From Rhodococcus_D sp039923155 (GTDB lineage Bacteria; Actinomycetota; Actinomycetes; Mycobacteriales; Mycobacteriaceae): a stretch of 16,404 nt of DNA. The stretch lies in assembly GCA_039923155.1 (NCBI GenBank), contig JBDTDI010000326.1, positions 1 through 16,404 on the forward strand, written 5' to 3'. Made by a program: the position numbers and the translations under genes. How positions within the stretch are numbered: position 1 is the stretch's first letter; each line of letters starts with the position of its first letter. This document shows, one piece after another, positions 13,488 through 16,404 of this stretch. The notes below the pieces were generated by a model. The model saw only the letters and a list, made by a program, of their open reading frames with translations. It did not search any database and had not been told where the DNA came from.

Positions 13488-14625
13488 CGGGATCCTCTTC
13501 CTGGTGCGGTGCGACGGGGGGTGTGTCGGTCATGGAGGTGGTGCCGGGTGGGTTGAGGGGTGAGGGTGGTTCATCGGGGTCGGTGGCACTGGCGCGCCCG
13601 GCCGCGCCGACGCTGGCGCCGGCTCGCATCCGACGTCGGGCGGCGTACCCGGCGAGACCGACGGCGACCAGCAGGGTGAGACCGTTGAACAGCGGGGTCA
13701 CCCAGAACTGGGCGCCGAGCTGCTGGATGCCGGAGAGCCCGATGGCGAGGACGGCGACCGACACCAGGGTGCCGATCGCGTTCGCCCGACCGGGCCGGAT
13801 GGTGGTGGACCCCAGCAGGGCGCCCACGAACGCGGGCAACAGGTAGTCCAGGCCCACGCTGGGGTTGCCGATGCGCTGCTGGCTGGCCAGCAGAACCCCG
13901 GCGCCGGCAGTGATGACTCCGCTGAGCAGGAAGGCGTAGACCACGACGCGGCGCTTGGGGATGCCGACCAGCTCGGCGGCTCGTGCGTTGGCCCCGACGA
14001 CGTAGAGCCAGCGACCGAGCGGTAGGTGCTCGAGCATCACCCAGAGCACCACGACCAGGATGATCAGGTACCAGAAGGCGACGGGGAGCCCGAGGACCGT
14101 CGAGTTGACCAGGTCGGTGAACCCGGCGGGCAGACCGTTGAGGCCCGGGACGATCCGCCCGCCCCCGGTGAGGGCTCCCGAGATGGCGAACAGCACGCTC
14201 CCGGTACCCAGGGTGGCGATGAACGAGTCGATCTGCGCCAGCTCGACGAGCAGCCCGTTCAGCAGGCCGACGACGATCCCGACGGCGACGGTCACCAGCG
14301 CCGCGAGCTGCCAGGGGAATCCCTGGTTGACGATCAGGTACAGGGTGATGATGTGGGCCAGCCCGAACCCGTAACCGATGGACACGTCGAAGCGGCCGGT
14401 GACGATGGGGATGGTGGCGCCCAGGGCCAGCAGGGCGGGGATCGACTGGTTGGCCATGAGCGAGCGGACGTTGTCCAGCGTCGGGAACGTGTCGGGGCGG
14501 AGCACGGAGAACAGCAGGAACAGGAGCACGGCCAGGATGGGGATGCCCCAGGTGCCGATGAACTGTCCCCCCGCCCGGCGGCTCTTGCGGCTCGAGCTCG
14601 AGCGCGGCGCCGTCGCGGTGCTCAC
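13462..14625 (-). CDS. Sugar ABC transporter permease (RbsC-like, CUT2)
   Basis: A 387-residue membrane protein with about ten hydrophobic segments between residues 25 and 330. It resembles RbsC/XylH: GRFDVSIGYGFGLA (77-90), SFIATLGTGSVLFAISGALTGGG (near 134-156), and VGANARAAELVGIPKRRVV (210-228), the cytoplasmic loop that docks on the ATPase. It forms the channel for the sugar or sugar acid. After residue 335 there is a ~50-residue Pro/Asp-rich hydrophilic tail, longer than usual, whose last part is coded over the ribosome site and start of the binding-protein gene. The N-terminus is Ser/Arg-rich. The GTG start at 14625 overlaps the ATPase stop by 4 bases (GTGA). Confidence 0.92.
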   Translation of the reverse strand: MSTATAPRSSSSRKSRRAGGQFIGTWGIPILAVLLFLLFSVLRPDTFPTLDNVRSLMANQSIPALLALGATIPIVTGRFDVSIGYGFGLAHIITLYLIVNQGFPWQLAALVTVAVGIVVGLLNGLLVELAQIDSFIATLGTGSVLFAISGALTGGGRIVPGLNGLPAGFTDLVNSTVLGLPVAFWYLIILVVVLWVMLEHLPLGRWLYVVGANARAAELVGIPKRRVVVYAFLLSGVITAGAGVLLASQQRIGNPSVGLDYLLPAFVGALLGSTTIRPGRANAIGTLVSVAVLAIGLSGIQQLGAQFWVTPLFNGLTLLVAVGLAGYAARRRMRAGASVGAAGRASATDPDEPPSPLNPPGTTSMTDTPPVAPHQEEDPDGHDRHDT

Positions 14626-16121
14626 GCGGCTTCACCCGCGCCGGTGGACAGCGCGGTCAGGCGCTCCACGCTGAGGTCCGCACGCGCGAGCTCGTCGGTG
14701 ATCAGCCCGTCTCGGAAGACGAGGGCTCGGGAACACACCAGGGATACCTCTTCCACGTCGGTCGAGACCAGGACAACACCCACCCCGGCGGCGAGCGCCT
14801 GCCCCAGCAGCGCGTACAGCTCTTGCTTGGCGCCGATGTCCACACCCGCGGTCGGCTCCTCCAGCACCAGCAGCCTGGCGTCGGTCGACAGCCACCGGCC
14901 GAGGATCACCTTCTGCTGGTTGCCCCCGGACAGGGCCGTCACCGGCAGGTCCGGGTTGGCGGGCGCCACCCCGTAGGTCTGCACCAGCTCCTCGGCCAGT
15001 GCCGCCTCCTTGCGGTGGATCACCAGCGAGAACGGGCCCGAGCCGCGCACGCGCGGGTTGGGCAGCAGGTTCTCGGTCACGGTGAGGTTCGGGCCGAGGC
15101 CCTCGTCCATCCGGTTGCTGGTCACGAAGGCGACGCCCGCCTCGAGGGCGGCCTTGACGCCGCCCCTCGACAGCGGTTTGCCGTCCACGGTGATGTGACC
15201 GCCCCGCAGGGTCGCGGCTCCCGCCACCACCCGGCCGATCTCCTCCATGCCCGCACCGGCCAGCCCGACCAGCCCGACCACCTCACCTCGGGCCACCGTG
15301 AGCGACACCGGCCCCACCCGCTCGGCAACCACGTCGGTGAGCTCGAGCGCGGGCTCCGCCGTCGCGTAGCTGACGTGGTCGGCCGCCGCGTCGGGTTCTC
15401 GCCCCACGATGAGCCGGATGATCTCCTGGGGTGGGACCTCGTGCACCGCGCCCTGGCCGACCACCCGCCCGTCCCGGAGCACGACCACGTCATCGGCGAT
15501 GGCGAAGACCTCGTCGAGTCGGTGGGACACGTAGATCAGGCCGAGGCCGCGGGCCCGCAGGTCCCGCAGGACCGCGAACAACCGGCCGGTCTCGTCGACG
15601 GGCAGGCTCGCCGTCGGTTCGTCGAGGACCAGAACCTCCGCGTCGACGGCCAGCGCGCGCCCGATGGCGACCAGGCTGCGCTCGGTGCGGGTGAGCTCGG
15701 AGACCAGGGTCCGCGGGTCGAGGTCCGCGCCCACCATGTCCAGGGCCCGCTCGGCCTGGGTTCGCACCGCCTTCCACGAGACCAGACCACGAGAGCGGGG
15801 AAACCCGGTCCCGAGGGCGACGTTCTCGGCGATGGACAGCTCGGCGACCAGACCGAGGTCCTGGTGCAGGAAGGCCAGGGCCCGCTTGGCCTCCGGGGAG
15901 CCGAGCGGGTGACCAGCCACGTCCACCGAGCCCCCGTCCGGCGTGTAGATCCCCGCCAGGATCTTGATCACGGTGGACTTGCCGGCCCCGTTGGCGCCCA
16001 GCAGCGCGAGGACCCGCCCGGGTCGGACGTCGAGGTGCACGTCGTCCAGGGCCAGGGTTGCGCCGAACCGTTTGCTCAACCCACGGATCGCGACGAGCGG
16101 AGGAGCGTTGTCGAGAGACAC
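14622..16121 (-). CDS. Sugar ABC transporter ATPase with two nucleotide-binding domains (RbsA/XylG-like)
   Basis: A 499-residue CUT2-type ATPase that powers import. Domain 1 (about 8-240) has Walker A GANGAGKST (42-50), a family-typical degenerate signature ELTRTERSL (142-150), Walker B VLVLDEP (163-169) and switch H200. Domain 2 (about 258-490) has a P-loop lacking Lys/Ser (GLAGAGMEE, 286-294), as is normal for this family, with signature LSGGNQQKV (397-405) and Walker B LLVLEEP (417-423). The first acidic residue there is Glu instead of Asp. GTG 16121 is the first possible start because an in-frame TGA lies two codons upstream. No strong Shine-Dalgarno is visible. It follows the IclR gene by 42 bases in the same direction. 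Confidence 0.93.
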   Translation of the reverse strand: MSLDNAPPLVAIRGLSKRFGATLALDDVHLDVRPGRVLALLGANGAGKSTVIKILAGIYTPDGGSVDVAGHPLGSPEAKRALAFLHQDLGLVAELSIAENVALGTGFPRSRGLVSWKAVRTQAERALDMVGADLDPRTLVSELTRTERSLVAIGRALAVDAEVLVLDEPTASLPVDETGRLFAVLRDLRARGLGLIYVSHRLDEVFAIADDVVVLRDGRVVGQGAVHEVPPQEIIRLIVGREPDAAADHVSYATAEPALELTDVVAERVGPVSLTVARGEVVGLVGLAGAGMEEIGRVVAGAATLRGGHITVDGKPLSRGGVKAALEAGVAFVTSNRMDEGLGPNLTVTENLLPNPRVRGSGPFSLVIHRKEAALAEELVQTYGVAPANPDLPVTALSGGNQQKVILGRWLSTDARLLVLEEPTAGVDIGAKQELYALLGQALAAGVGVVLVSTDVEEVSLVCSRALVFRDGLITDELARADLSVERLTALSTGAGEAA

Positions 16122-16127
16122 GGCTCA

Positions 16128-16150
16128 CATACTGAACGGCGTCCAGCATG
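16128..16150. promoter_or_regulatory. 23-base palindrome, candidate IclR operator
   Basis: CTGAAC (16132-16137), centre GGC, and GTCCAG (16141-16146) form an inverted repeat that extends outward to CAT (16128-16130) and ATG (16148-16150). Nine of eleven pairs match around a single central base. It lies between the IclR regulator and the ABC ATPase gene, where a local repressor or activator would bind. On the minus strand a possible TTGCCA/CAGTAT promoter with a 17-base spacer overlaps it. Binding by this IclR protein is inference. Confidence 0.5.
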
Positions 16151-16163
16151 TTGGCAAGAGTTG

Positions 16164-16404
16164 TTAGCCGATCGTTGCGTGACGTGGGCTGGCCGGCAGC
16201 AGCGAGGTGCCCATCTCGTCCGCCAGCGCGAGGAGCTCGGCGACCAGGTCACCGCGCAGCTCGTCGGTGAGCCGGGCGGCCAGCACGGTCACGCTGACCG
16301 CCAGCAACGTCGCGTCGGTCCGTCGACCGGGGGTGGTGACGGCCAGGCAGACCACCCCGGGCGTGGCCTCCTCGTCGTCGACGGCGTAGCCGCGCTCCCG
16401 CACC
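16164..16404 (-). CDS. IclR-family transcriptional regulator, C-terminal part (5' end outside window)
   Basis: About 79 residues of a frame that runs off the window edge and stops at TAA 16166-16164. RERGYAVDDEE followed by PGVVCLAV is the conserved end of the IclR effector-binding (GAF-like) domain. A final amphipathic helix (LRGDLVAELLALADEMG) follows, as usual for the family. The DNA-binding half is missing. IclR proteins respond to small organic acids or sugars, and this one stands directly upstream of the ABC/dehydrogenase operon in the same orientation, so it is the probable local regulator. The GTG at 16403-16401 is an internal valine codon, not a start. Confidence 0.85.
   Translation of the reverse strand, partial: VRERGYAVDDEEATPGVVCLAVTTPGRRTDATLLAVSVTVLAARLTDELRGDLVAELLALADEMGTSLLPASPRHATIG

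Noticed and set aside
12171..13556. 461-residue plus-strand open frame over the binding-protein gene
   Set aside because: Gly/Arg/Val-rich antisense shadow; the minus strand encodes a clear lipoprotein.
14590..14603. 14-base perfect palindrome GCTCGAGCTCGAGC
   Set aside because: It lies in the Ser/Arg-rich start of the permease and is explained by repeated Ser codons; no promoter context.

Overview
The window is very GC-rich (about 70%), with frequent GTG/TTG starts, ATGA/GTGA stop-start overlaps and several apparent leaderless promoters. This points to a chromosomal segment of a high-GC actinomycete; I cannot name the genus. Thirteen complete genes and two genes cut by the window edges fill almost all of it. 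The largest spaces between genes are 90, 77 and 71 bases, so no stretch over 300 bases lacks a gene. I saw no tRNA, rRNA, CRISPR array, insertion sequence or phage gene.

Layout. (1) 1-1988, plus strand: the 3' end of an M20-family metallopeptidase, joined by a 1-base overlap to a 14-helix MFS transporter. (2) 1998-7795, minus strand, read right to left: DoxX-like membrane protein, GTP cyclohydrolase I, FAD/NAD(P) ferredoxin-type reductase, transaldolase, a metallo-beta-lactamase-fold protein with a C-terminal Rieske domain, and a 159-residue protein built from two copies of one unit. Three of the five junctions are 4-base overlaps, so this is probably one operon. (3) 7886-8548, plus strand: a SufR-like winged-helix regulator with four conserved cysteines, divergent from that operon. 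(4) 8552-9454, minus strand: a 3-hydroxyisobutyrate dehydrogenase-family enzyme. (5) 9526-11371, plus strand: an SDR of the gluconate 5-dehydrogenase type overlapping an L-idonate 5-dehydrogenase-like zinc dehydrogenase. (6) 11390-16404, minus strand: IclR regulator (partial), then a CUT2 sugar ABC transporter (ATPase, permease, lipoprotein binding protein) and a D-2-hydroxyacid dehydrogenase, all tightly packed.

How they may work together. Blocks 4-6 look like a sugar-acid (idonate/ketogluconate-type) uptake and oxidoreduction locus under IclR control, with a 23-base palindrome between the IclR gene and the ABC genes as the probable operator. Block 2 plus block 3 is the most unusual part: a cluster that looks controlled by an iron-sulfur sensor and that combines an electron-transfer flavoprotein, a diiron/zinc-type MBL-Rieske protein, a pterin-forming enzyme, a pentose-phosphate enzyme and a repeat protein of unknown function. 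I do not recognise it as a described system. The gene identities are firm; the idea of one shared pathway is inference.
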